This document shows, one piece after another, positions 1-9,700 of a DNA stretch of 64,000 nucleotides. Below the pieces are notes generated by a model. That model saw only the letters and a list, made by a program, of their open reading frames with translations, had not been told where the DNA came from and ran no database searches. This DNA comes from Benincasa hispida (Eukaryota > Streptophyta > Magnoliopsida > Cucurbitales > Cucurbitaceae). The stretch covers positions 20,071,463-20,135,462 of the forward strand of contig NC_052359.1 in the NCBI RefSeq assembly GCF_009727055.1. Direction: 5' to 3'. How positions within the stretch are numbered: the stretch's first letter is position 1; the number at the start of each line of letters is the position of its first letter. The translations under genes and the position numbers were made by a program.

Positions 1-43
1 CTAATGTTTACAAACCACGAGTTTTAGGACATAAAACCCAACA
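1..43 (-). mobile_element. Inner end of a 3' LTR, Ty1/copia element A
   Basis: Read on the minus strand, this begins TGTTGGGTTTTATGTCC, the same LTR start as the plus-strand copy at 5357. It is followed by a polypurine tract (44-54 reads AACTCCCACTT, so AAGTGGGAGTT on the minus strand). The LTR body runs off the left edge, and the internal region lies to the right. Confidence 0.8.
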
Positions 44-353
44 AACTCCCACTTGGACTAAAACTCCAGTGGTAACTTATATATTCGATATATAAGACTG
101 AGTTTCTGAGTTTTATAGAGAAATACAATAACCTAGCACATCCCATACCCATGGTTTTTGCCATTTAGTATCTCATACCTGATATTTCTCCCACTTGCCC
201 TAAGTTATTAACCTCTGGTACTTCTAGTCTTACTAGACTATTCTTAAACACTTTAGTCGAGAGAATCATTGTAAACATATTAGTATACAAATAGGTTTCT
301 AAAATTCTTAAGGTGATGAGTCGATTCTTTGGTAATTCTAGATCGATCTCCAT
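44..353 (-). pseudogene. 3' end of copia element A internal region
   Basis: This stretch lies directly inside the polypurine tract of the LTR at the left edge, so it should hold the end of pol and the 3' untranslated part. A 62-residue open frame (353-165) with a TKVFKNSL stretch loosely recalls the end of a copia RNase H domain, where a TK..T..VF..H pattern is common. The match is weak and no catalytic residue is visible. The element is broken to the right, because the next sequence is unrelated. Confidence 0.4.
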
Positions 354-433
354 TATTTTTTATTACATTTTTAACATGCTCTTTTACATTTATTTAATCC
401 ATCATTATTTTTCCTAGATTATGATTTGCTTAG

Positions 434-633
434 GGAAAATTTCAAAAATAGAAAAATAAGAGAAATTATTTACACAAAACAGAAAAAATTTAATTTAGAT
501 AGAGGTTGATAGAAGTTTATCACTGATAGACATTGATAGGAGTCTCAGTGTCTATTATTATTATTTTTTTTTGTTATTTTTGTAAATAGCTTGACATTTT
601 TTCTATATGTGAAAATTTTTCTTTTTCTTATAT
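434..633. mobile_element. MITE-like element, diverged copy of the family at 46777
   Basis: The centre carries CACTGATAGACATTGATAG and related words, as in the element at 46777-47004. The two ends are roughly inverted: the left contains TTTCAAAAATAGAAAAA and ATTATTTACA, and the right contains TGTAAATAGC and TTTTTTCTATATGTGAAAA. No clean target duplication is visible, so the limits are approximate. Confidence 0.55.
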
Positions 634-1097
634 AATATTCACATTAAATTTATTTGATTTCTAATTAAAATTACTCTAAGTTCTAAATCTTTTTTAAAAC
701 TCTTTTTAAACCACTTTAAAAAAATTTCTTTAAAATTACACTTTTCGTGTTTTTGAACATCGATTCCATGAAAATAAATTCAATTAATTTACTTTTTAAA
801 AAAACTCATTTATTAAAAAGTTATTCCTATGATGGATGTGAGGAATTTCTCATATTCTTGAGGAGGAAAATTTTTCCTTAATTCTAACATAACCTAATTG
901 ATGAATTTTTTTCCCACATATTTTATGGGAATATAACTTAAGTATTAGAATAGTGAAGGGGTAAAACAAGATATTGTTATATATATATATATATATAAGT
1001 AAATCTCTTCAAATAATATTTTTAACTCAAGATTTTAAAAAAAAAAAAAAATTGGCCTTTTTTTCTTTTAAAAAAAACATTGGCCACAATTTTTCTT
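634..1097. other. AT-rich stretch without gene
   Basis: No coding signal is seen. It contains a (TA)n microsatellite at about 979-997 and a run of A at about 1037-1050. Confidence 0.6.
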
Positions 1098-1335
1098 AAC
1101 AGGTGTTGTGGGGTGCTAACACCTTCACCATACACAAATGACTTTCGAACCCATTTTTTATTTTTTCACAGAAAGCCTTTATTTTTTATTAAAAAAATAT
1201 TTATAGTTACTCTATTTTGGTGTTCAGTCACACCGTAAAAAAGATTGGTGGCGACTCCTTTTTGTTTTTAAAATCAAATTAACACTTTTTAAGGATGTCG
1301 ACCACTCCGTGTCATCTCGGGCACGTGGCAACAAT
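1098..1335 (+). mobile_element. Worn 3' part of a Ty3/gypsy LTR with downstream leader
   Basis: The words GGGGTGCTAACACCTTCACC and CGAACCC, then GGTGGCGACTCC, then GACCACTCCGTGTC, come in the order I know from the end of a widespread group of plant Ty3/gypsy LTRs and the sequence after it. That order is remembered from the family, not searched. The copy is short, AT-diluted and has no coding region beside it. Confidence 0.5.
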
Positions 1336-1975
1336 TATTAACATCATATGTCTCATACATAACTAGGATGGGAGATTATATGTCGTCAACATCACAAGCC
1401 AACCACTATACTTACTATTCATTTTGCTATGTTGATTAATTCCATCGGTTGATAAAACAAGACGAAGGTTCCTTTCTTCACTTCTAAAATCAGGCCATAA
1501 ATGATTGACTCATTTCCAAGATGGCATAATTTCCATCAACCAATCTTTTGCAAGCATGTCACGTTAATTTCTTCAAATGTATTGGACTACTGAATATCCT
1601 TTGAAATCATGGAATTGGTGGAACTTTATTGGATCATACAACTTTAGCAAGTACTCCTTAGTTCACTTCAGATGAGTTCTTATGTTTGTTAGTAACTTCT
1701 CAAATTTTATTGAATCATCAACACTACGTTGTTGTGTCGCTTCAGCCGTTTCATCTCAATGACATTATCATTATCCAAAATTTGTTTGTTAAGCATATGG
1801 TCTACATTTGACTCTAAATTCGATGAAGAATACCTAGGAAGGTCTTCTTCATACCATACCTAATTGTTACACCTTTGGTCAATACCATGTATTAATAAAT
1901 GATTTCTTACTTCATTAGTGTTAAACATCTTACAGTTTACATGCCCAACACATGGACATCATATAGAAGTTTTAT
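1336..1975 (-). pseudogene. Decayed CACTA (En/Spm) TNP2-type transposase fragment
   Basis: Read on the minus strand, about 1975-1925 encodes CPCVGHVNCKMFN, like the cysteine pattern of the transposase-associated domain at the start of CACTA TNP2 proteins. About 1830 continues with WYEEDLP. Near the other end (about 1475-1345) the frames give LSTDGINQHSKMNSKYSGW followed by TTYNLPS and LCM, like the TDG-N...YS-WPV...YNLPPWLCM block of the Transposase_21 domain. Stops and frameshifts separate the pieces, and most of the catalytic region between and after them is missing. In the intact family this protein cuts and moves CACTA elements in the nucleus. This copy cannot be active. Confidence 0.72.
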
Positions 1976-2368
1976 TACTCAAATTTCTTTGTGAAAACTC
2001 AATAAAACTATCAACACCTTCTTCATATTCCTTAGATAATCTATCTTTTATCCAAGGATTAAAATATCGATGTCAATATCGATATCATGATCTAAATTTT
2101 ATGGGTATATTGATAAAATATCGATCTTTCGACAGATATTTCTATAAGTCATGAAATTTTAATTTTTTAGATTAATAAAAAAGTTGTTTTTTCTAAAAAA
2201 AACCAAGTTATGGATATTGTTATTAGTAGTCATATTCATCTTGGATAAAATAGAAGACATTTTATGTTTTACGAGCATGTATAAAAGATGTTGGAGATAT
2301 CCATGGATATTTAATATCGATGTCAGACCCTTCAATTTATGGATATATCGGCGGATATGTCTAAAGGA
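1976..2368. repeat. ATCGAT-rich repeat
   Basis: From about 2066 to 2360 the sequence is dense in ATATCGAT, TATCGATGTC and GATATCCATGG words, on both strands because the words are near-palindromic. It resembles a dispersed ATCGAT-type repeat of cucurbit genomes (from memory). The overlapping short open frames in both directions here have no family resemblance. Confidence 0.5.
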
Positions 2369-4318
2369 TGTATGAACACTCGATGCAGAAGTGGATCGTA
2401 GCCCAATTTTAGTTTTACATAAAACATACATAAATTCAGAACGCGGAAACATTCATAAGCATTTTATACATTATGCTTTAACAAGGAAATATGAGGAATT
2501 GAAGGGATATTGTGTACTTACCCTTGAAGATTAATCTCTTCATGAAATTCCCTTTTGATTACAAACTCCTCGAATTCTCCTTGGGACACGAACACCCAAA
2601 ATCACAAAATTATAGCAACACTGAAATCCAATTGGTTGGACACCACCATAGCGAAACCAAGGTATTCTCTTATGGTGAGAATCTACAAGAGTTTGGGGTC
2701 TTCGTTCTTAATTTTGGCAGGGAGAGAGTTTTGTTGAGAGGAAGAATTGTAGAGAAGAATCTATATTTCTTTTCCTTTGAGAGTTTGGCCTTATGTACGA
2801 CTGCGAAGGAGGAAGGTGAAAAAAAAAAAAAAAAAGGGGAGAAAAAAAGGGGAAAAGTGTTAATCTCTCCAAATAATTTAAAATTAGAAACTAATTTCAA
2901 CTTTATCTTAATTTAATATATAAACATATATATAATAACTGCCTTACTATATATATACCATATATTAAACCATATATTATATCTAATATAACATATAACT
3001 TATAGTTTATATTATATCACATAGAATATAACCTATAGTTTAAGATTCTCTCATTTAACCTATAGTATTTAATATGAATCATATTCACATTAAAAATAAA
3101 TTATAATTTGTATATATGAATCACATTCATATAATTAATATTTGAATTATATTCAAATGTTTATTTTCTCTCATTTAACTTTACATTATAATGTATCATA
3201 TACATTATATTAATTATATCTCATATAATTAATTCCCTCTATTAATTTGAACAATTCAAATTAATCTAAAATTATTTCGATTGTCATTAGTCCCAGTTGA
3301 TATATCAAGGGGACCTTATGGACATATAGATTGAAGTTTGAATGGGACTTGATTAATTGATTAAACTTTTTAATTAACTAACTGTCAAGAACTTTCGGTC
3401 ACAACACTAAAGACCGACAGTTGCACTCTTCGCACTACAGATAGATTTATGTGTGCATTGGATTTAACCAATAAATGGTGTGTTGACCCTTCACAAATTG
3501 CTCGTAATTACAACTAGGCCAAAATTACCATTTTGCCCCTATAGTTGCATCCAACTTCTTAAGTACCACTGATCTCTCTATGAATATTAAGTTTTAGTCC
3601 AACTATAACCGAACCCTCTCAGGCAAGGAGAGGGTGTGGCGCCACATTGTTCAAACCTCGGAATCAACCGTTAAGGGAGCAATTTCTTTACTTACTCTAA
3701 CTATAAAGGAGTGAATTTCTTCTTGTGAACATTGCATTCCCATCTCTCCAATCAAACAAATCCCGAAAATGGTTGGCATACTTAGTCCGCGAGATAGGCC
3801 ACTCTCACCATGCTGATCAAATGACCACCTTTATAAGTAGGAATTTACAACTCATTCAGGATTAGGTCAAGTCACCTAGGTCATCTTGGTGAAATGTAAG
3901 TCTCTTTTATTAATGGTATTATATAGAGAGAAAATTTATTTCGTCGTTTAGTCTTATACAAACTCTTTGTATAGAACACCCCAACTCACATGTCTCTACA
4001 TGAATGATCAAGATTAGATCATTTGTAGCACTTAATTGTAACAACTGCAAAGCGGGTCGTATTCGTAGTGTCATAAGGATAAGGTGACCAACCTTATCCA
4101 TCTACTATAGACCGTTTAGGTTATCATTTAAATATGATCCACCTGTATGTCTCCACATACATATTTAAGTTACAAAAGATAACCTTAGATCTTAGTTTAT
4201 TGGTTTTGTGGGTTAATGTTACTAAATGTCAAATAAAATACCTTTTATTTTATTAGATAAATAAGTTGTTTAATTACAAACTATAACACCCATAAGATTT
4301 AGGGCATCAATCCCAACA
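2369..4318 (-). mobile_element. 3' LTR of copia element B (about 1.95 kb)
   Basis: On the minus strand it starts TGTTGGGATTGATGCCC at 4318 and runs left to about 2369, where the last part matches the end of the LTR at 16777-18675 in order (GAAGTGG...ATC, then CCAATTTT). The length fits the 1899-base plus-strand relative. It shares landmarks with that copy: AGTGGAGTGACCGACAGT near the middle, TATAGGTTATATT-type AT-rich blocks, and a coding-like stretch near 2512-2916 that is LTR, not gene. A polypurine tract follows at 4319-4331. The left limit is good to a few bases only. Confidence 0.75.
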
Positions 4319-5356
4319 ATCTCCCACGGTGTACATCATAAAAGTCAAAACTATTACAACAGTAGACAAAAATAAGAAACTAGGGCATGTAATATGCACC
4401 AATACAAAATCTCTTACTTTCCCTAAACTAGATATGGCCTATTTTATAGATCCAGACTCTCTAGGTGACCGTCAAACACCTTAGCCGTGAGGGCGTTTGT
4501 AAATAGATAAGCAATATTGTGCGTCGAAGCTATCTGCGTGACAATCATGTCCCCACGATACAAAATCTCTCGTATTAGGTGATACTTACGCTCAATGTGC
4601 TTCCCATGCTTGTAGCTTCTGGGATCCCTGGAATTAGCCACATCACCACTATTATCATAATATACGGTGATGGACTTTGACATGTATAGAACAACTTTCA
4701 GATCAACCTAGAATTTTCTATGCCAGACAATCTTCTTGGCAGCTTCACAAGTTGGTACATATTTTGCCTCAATGGTGGAGTCAACAAGGAATCTTTGTTT
4801 GGTGCTTCTTCAAACTACAACTCCTCCATTAAGAGTGAACACTGATCCTGAAATGGATTTTCGAGAATCCCTATCAGTCTAAAAATTAGAGTCTATGTAT
4901 CCTGTAAGGATAAAATCCTTACACCCATATATGAGTATGTAGTCCCTCATTATTCGAAGATACTTGAGGATGGCCTCAACAGCAGTCCAGTGATTTAATC
5001 GCGGATTATGTTGATATCTATTAACTATAACCACTGCATAGCAGATGTCAAGTCTAGTACATAAAATCGCATACAATAGGCTACCAACAGTCGCATGCAT
5101 AGGGGATCCATTTCATATCCTCAACTTCTTGAGGTGTCTTAGGACATTGTTACTTAAGCAAAGCAACTCCTTGCCTGAAAGGTAACAAGCCTTTCTTGGA
5201 GTTTTACATCGAATACTTGACAAGCATCTTATCAATGTATGATGTTTGAGACAATACCAACGATTTGTTCTTTCGATCCCTAAAGACCTGAATACCTAAA
5301 ACAAACTGCACCTCTCTCAAATCTTTCATTTGAAATTAGGCTGCCAGCCATTGTTT
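4319..5356 (-). pseudogene. RNase H and end of RT, copia element B
   Basis: Minus-strand frames give LYAILCTRLDICYAV with IVNRYQHNP (5100-4990, the end of RT), then ILKYLR..RDYILIYG and GYIDSNF (first RNase H acidic residue region). At 4683-4444 come YYDNSGDVANS (the DN motif), a KHIERKYHLIRE stretch, and LFTNALTAKVF near the C-terminus. The middle part with the STMEAEY motif is present near 4770-4790 but out of frame. The reading is broken by stops, and the usual CDNSGA is changed to YDNSGD. It is the 3' end of pol, next to the 3' LTR, and is interrupted on its other side by the LTR at 5357. Confidence 0.8.
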
Positions 5357-7247
5357 TGTTGGGCTTTATGTCCTAAAACTTATGGTTTGTAAACAATAAA
5401 CTTATTCTGATCAATTCAATAAAGTTGTTATTGAAGTTTGATTCAATAAAGTTGTATTAAATTTATAAATTGCTTATTTCGTTTTAGAAATAAATCCAAT
5501 AAACTAAAAAATCTATGACTATTACACGAGTACTCAAACTTTATGTGGAGACTACAAGTGGATTAGGTTCGAGTAAATAGTCTAAATGATCTATAGTATA
5601 TGAATAATGTTGGGTGCCTTATTATGGTAACACTATTGGATGTGGCTAACTCTGTAGTTGTTACAAGGAGTTGTAATGTGCTACAGACGAAGTGATTCTG
5701 ATTCGTACATGTAGTCACATGAGGAATGGGGACGTCATGTGCAATGAATTTGCGCAAGATTAGACCAAGAAATAAGTCACTCTTACTTTATAATGTTGTT
5801 TACTATTTAAGACTGACTATTTCAAAAGGATGACCTAGGTAACTTGACCTTAATCCTGAGCTAACTATGAACTCCTATTTATTTGGGATTATCCTTAGAT
5901 TTGCATAGGTAAGGGTTGACTCAACAGCGTCGGCTCAATAAGCCTCCCATTTCAGAGGTAAAACCGAGTAGATAGCAGAGGACATAGGGTGGGAGATAGA
6001 ATTCACTCCTACCTGCTTTCAGGGATAGTGGAGAGGTTGTTCCCTTAGGTGCTGACTCCGGATCTTGAAACGAGGGTCCCACCCTCCATTAGCTCGAGGG
6101 ACTTGGTTTTGATGATCAGATCACAAACCATTTATTTATTATAGGATCAGTGGGATTTAAAGTACAAGAGGTAATCTCAAGGATAAAACAGCCATTTGAC
6201 CTAGCCATTATTACAAAACAACCTATAAGGGAACACTTACTAATCATGGTATATCAAGTGGACACAATATATCAATAATGAGGGGAGTAAACTACGGCTT
6301 TAGTGGAGTGACCCGGTAGTTAACGATTGAGGGTTAATTGTGTAAAGAGTTTAGCTAATAATTTCGGATTTTTGGAGCCATATCTGTAGGTCCATTAGGT
6401 CCCCCTACTGGCTCACAAAACGGATAAGCCATAGAATAATGTGATAAGTTAATTTGAATCGTTCAATACAACTAAGGAATTAGTAACTTATATGTGATAT
6501 AATTACACGTTTAAATTTTGAAACTAAACAAAATTAGAGAATCGATTAATATTTAAAGGTGATTTAATTATAAAATTCATGAATATGGATTCATGATAGT
6601 GGAATTATGATTAATTAATTTTTATATTTGATATTAATTAATTAGAATTAATTAACTTGTTTAATTAATATTAATTATTAATTTTATTCGAAAATTAATT
6701 ATTGATTAATTTTGTCAAATTAATAAAAACTCAATTTTAATTAAAGAATTAAAATTGAAAAGTTATTTTTTAATTTAATTTTAGAAAATTTTCAAAATTG
6801 AAATTAAAAAAATGAAAATTAGAAAAATTGGAAAAGTAGGAATTTTCCACTTCTTCACTAGTAGGTTAGTCACCAATCCATGACATTTACAGCTCAAATT
6901 ATCAAGCTTGAGCTGGAATTCATGTAGAAGTTTTGTTGTTTGAAAGTCATGCATAAATAAACCAAATTGCAGTGGTAATCGAGGATTCATTTAAAGAGAT
7001 TTGTTGAAAAATCTGTTTGAAGAAGTGTTCTTCACACTGCTGAAAAAACCAGTTCTTCGCCTCATTTTTCTTAATTCAATCTTGTTTTAGTCCCACAGCC
7101 TCAATCTAAGCTCTCCAAAGAATAGTAGGGAAGACTTTGTGGTGTTTAAACCAAAAGAAAGGAGATTGCAGCTAAAGATAATGATTCAAGAGGTACTCAA
7201 AGGTTAGTGTTGTAACTCTTTTTTAGTTTATGAGCATGCTGAATTTT
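5357..7247 (+). mobile_element. Plus-strand copia LTR inserted in element B RT
   Basis: The sequence begins TGTTGGGCTTTATGTCC immediately after RT-coding DNA of element B, and RT of B resumes near 7290 on the minus strand. It belongs to the same LTR family as the left-edge copy and the partial copies at 53250 and 55113. The end is uncertain: after GAGCATGCTGAATTTTTTTT (about 7247) there are about 50 bases I cannot assign. The 5 bases before it (TGTTT) are not repeated cleanly on the right. It may be a solo LTR with a damaged or truncated end. Confidence 0.7.
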
Positions 7248-7970
7248 TTTTTCAACACTCGTAGAACCAGACCATCTCTTGACATGAGCCAAAAATTCTA
7301 CTTCATTTCTTATTAGTAGAATATATAACTTATAAGAACTAAGAAAAGCGACAGTTTTGTTAACGATTTCTTGTAAAACACAGGTTGTCAATATTTTGGT
7401 CAAAGCCATAAGATTTGATCGCAGTATCAAATCTTATATTCAAGGATCGAGATACTTGTTTCAATCCATAAATGGGTCAATTAATCTTACAAACATTTTT
7501 CTCTGACCCCATTCAATAAGTCCTTCTCGTAGAGACATATAGATACTCTCCTTAAGTTAGCCATTTAGGAAGGTGTCTTGACATCCATTTGTCAGATTTC
7601 ATAATCATAAATGTAGCTACGGACAAAAGTATTCTAATAGACTTTATCATAGCAACCAGAGAGAAGGTTCTTCATAGTCCACCCCTTCTCTTTGGGTAAA
7701 CCCTTTTTCCACAAGCTAGCTTTGTAGGTTTGTACTTTTCAGCTTGGTTCGTTTCTCTTTGTAGATCCACTTACAACTGATGGGTTTTTACCCCTTCTGG
7801 TTGATCTACAGATCCCATACTAAATTGAAGTACATTGACTCCATTTCAAGATCCATGGCTTTAATCCATTATTCTTTATCCATATCTTTCCATTACTTGT
7901 TTGAAAGTTTAATGGATCCTCTAAGCATCATCGGGTATGATGACTTGAGTTTCAATTAAACCCTTGTACC
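7248..7970 (-). pseudogene. Reverse transcriptase fragment, copia element B
   Basis: On the minus strand the reading includes a CKWIYK-like start near 7770, a GVDYEEPSL stretch near 7690, RFDTAIKSYGF near 7400 and FLSSYKLYILLIRNEVE at about 7300. The last segment lines up with the catalytic loop that reads YVDDILLIGND in element D. Both catalytic aspartates are gone (YKLY), so this RT would be dead even without its stops and frameshifts. Confidence 0.75.
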
Positions 7971-9370
7971 GGTCAGGCTGTTGCACAACCTCCACTACAT
8001 CGAGGCACTCTAAACTCTTGAGAAGGATGTGAAATACTAGTTTTATCAATAACTCTTGTTGATGGACCTGCGCGATTTACAACTCTAGTTGATGCATTTG
8101 TCGTTTCTCTGGTCATTTCATCTATTACTAGCCTACTGCGAGGTTGGTGATTCTTGATGTGGACTTCCTCTAGAAAAGTTTCATTTGTCGATACAAATAA
8201 TTTAGCTTCCCAAGGATCATAAAAATAATCTCCTTTTGTCTCTTTAGGGTAACCTATGAATAGACATACTTTTAAATGACGTTCCAACTTCTTAGGATTT
8301 TGCACCAACATGTGTGTTGGGCATCACCAGATCCGAAGAGATGTAAACTACCTTTACATCCTCTGCAAAGTTTATAAGGTGTTTCAGAAACACTTTTCAA
8401 GGGAACCACGTTCAAAATGTATACTGCATTCTAACTGCATAACCTCAAAAGGAATTTGGTAACTAAGCATAACTCATCATGGAAAGAACCATGTCTAACA
8501 AGGTTTTGTTTCTCCTTTCTACCACACCATTTTTTTTAGGTATGCCAGGTACTGTGAGTTGAGATTAAATTCCATGTTCTATCAAATAGTCTTAGAATTT
8601 TAAGTCGATATGCTCACCACCTCGATCTGATGGAAGTGTTTTAAGCTTTTTACCTAATTTATTCTCAACCTCAGCCTTATATTTTTTGAACTTTTCAAGT
8701 GTTTTGGACTTAAGATGCATTAGGTAAATATGCTCATATCTAGAATAATCATCAACAAAACTGATGAAATATCCATACCCTCTTCTAGCTTTAATATTCA
8801 TCGGACTACAGAGGTTTAGATGTACAAACTCTAAGGGTTCTTTGGCTCTAAGACCTTTTCCAGAAAAGGATCTTTTAGTCATTTTACCCTCAAGACAAGA
8901 TTCACATGGTGGTAATGAACTATCTTTTAACCGATTTATATGACCGTTCTTAACCAATCTCTCAATCTTGTTGAGATTTGTGTGACCAAGTCTCAAGTGC
9001 CAAAGATAGGCATTCGGAGAACATTTCCTTTTCTTATTTTGAGTCTCAATTGTTTTAAACATCTCTATGTTCAAAACGGCTTTTACCTCAGTCAGTTTTA
9101 ACATGTACAAGTTCTTTTCTAATTTTGCAGAACAAATATTAATATCATTCGAAGTAATGAACACTTCATTATTTTCAAAAGAAATTTTATAATTTTGTTT
9201 CAGCAAACATGAGACGAATATTAAATTCCTTTTCATATAAGGAATATAATAAACATTTTCAAGTAAAATGTACGTATCTCCTATAAATAACTTCATATCT
9301 CCCACTGCTTTAGCTAAAACAACCTCCTCGGTCCCTACCTTAAGGGTTGCTTCGCCTTTTGTAAGTTATC
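7971..9370 (-). pseudogene. GAG-pre-integrase, integrase core and C-terminal region, copia element B
   Basis: The best-kept part is 9305-8592, 237 residues without a stop. In order it shows VYYIPYMKRNLIFVSCLL (end of protease region), LWHLRLGHTNLNKIERLVK with CESCLEGKMTKRSF (the H-H-C-C zinc-binding GAG-pre-integrase domain), then PMNIKARRGYGYFISFVDDYSRY (first integrase aspartate) and LPSDRGGEHIDLKF (second aspartate). The catalytic glutamate region that follows is only recognisable in pieces. At 8311-7973 comes the integrase C-terminal part with LKVCLFIGYPKETKG and a linker region. In an active element this enzyme inserts the cDNA copy into chromosomes. Confidence 0.85.
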
Positions 9371-9700
9371 TCTAGGAACTAGTTTCCTGAGAGAAAATAC
9401 AGATATGATTAGCGGCACTTGAATCTATTATCTAGGTTTTTTTTTATCGTTTTCCACTAAGCATGTTTCAATAATTAGTAAATTGCATTCACTCTGTCGT
9501 TCAAATTTTTTATTCTCATCTATATTGTTCAAAACTTTAGATGAATTGGAAGATAGAGGACAATCCTCTGTTAATTTTTGTTTTAAATAATCATTTTCTA
9601 GGAATTTTCATGTTGAATTGTCATTATCGTTAATTAAAGTGGAAGCGAGTATGTTAGAAGAATTCAACATGCTTAAATTATAAACATATTGTTATTAGTA
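9371..9700 (-). pseudogene. Protease and gag remnant, copia element B
   Basis: This stretch continues upstream of the integrase reading on the minus strand. Around 9400-9440 it has the codon pattern expected just after the protease active site (compare AATNH-type words in element D), but no frame holds. The bulk of gag seen in other copies, such as the capsid helices and the zinc knuckle, is missing. Confidence 0.4.

Noticed and set aside
2512..2916. 134-residue open frame with a lysine-rich end
   Set aside because: It lies inside the 3' LTR of element B and matches the same LTR part elsewhere; the lysines come from a poly-A/G run.
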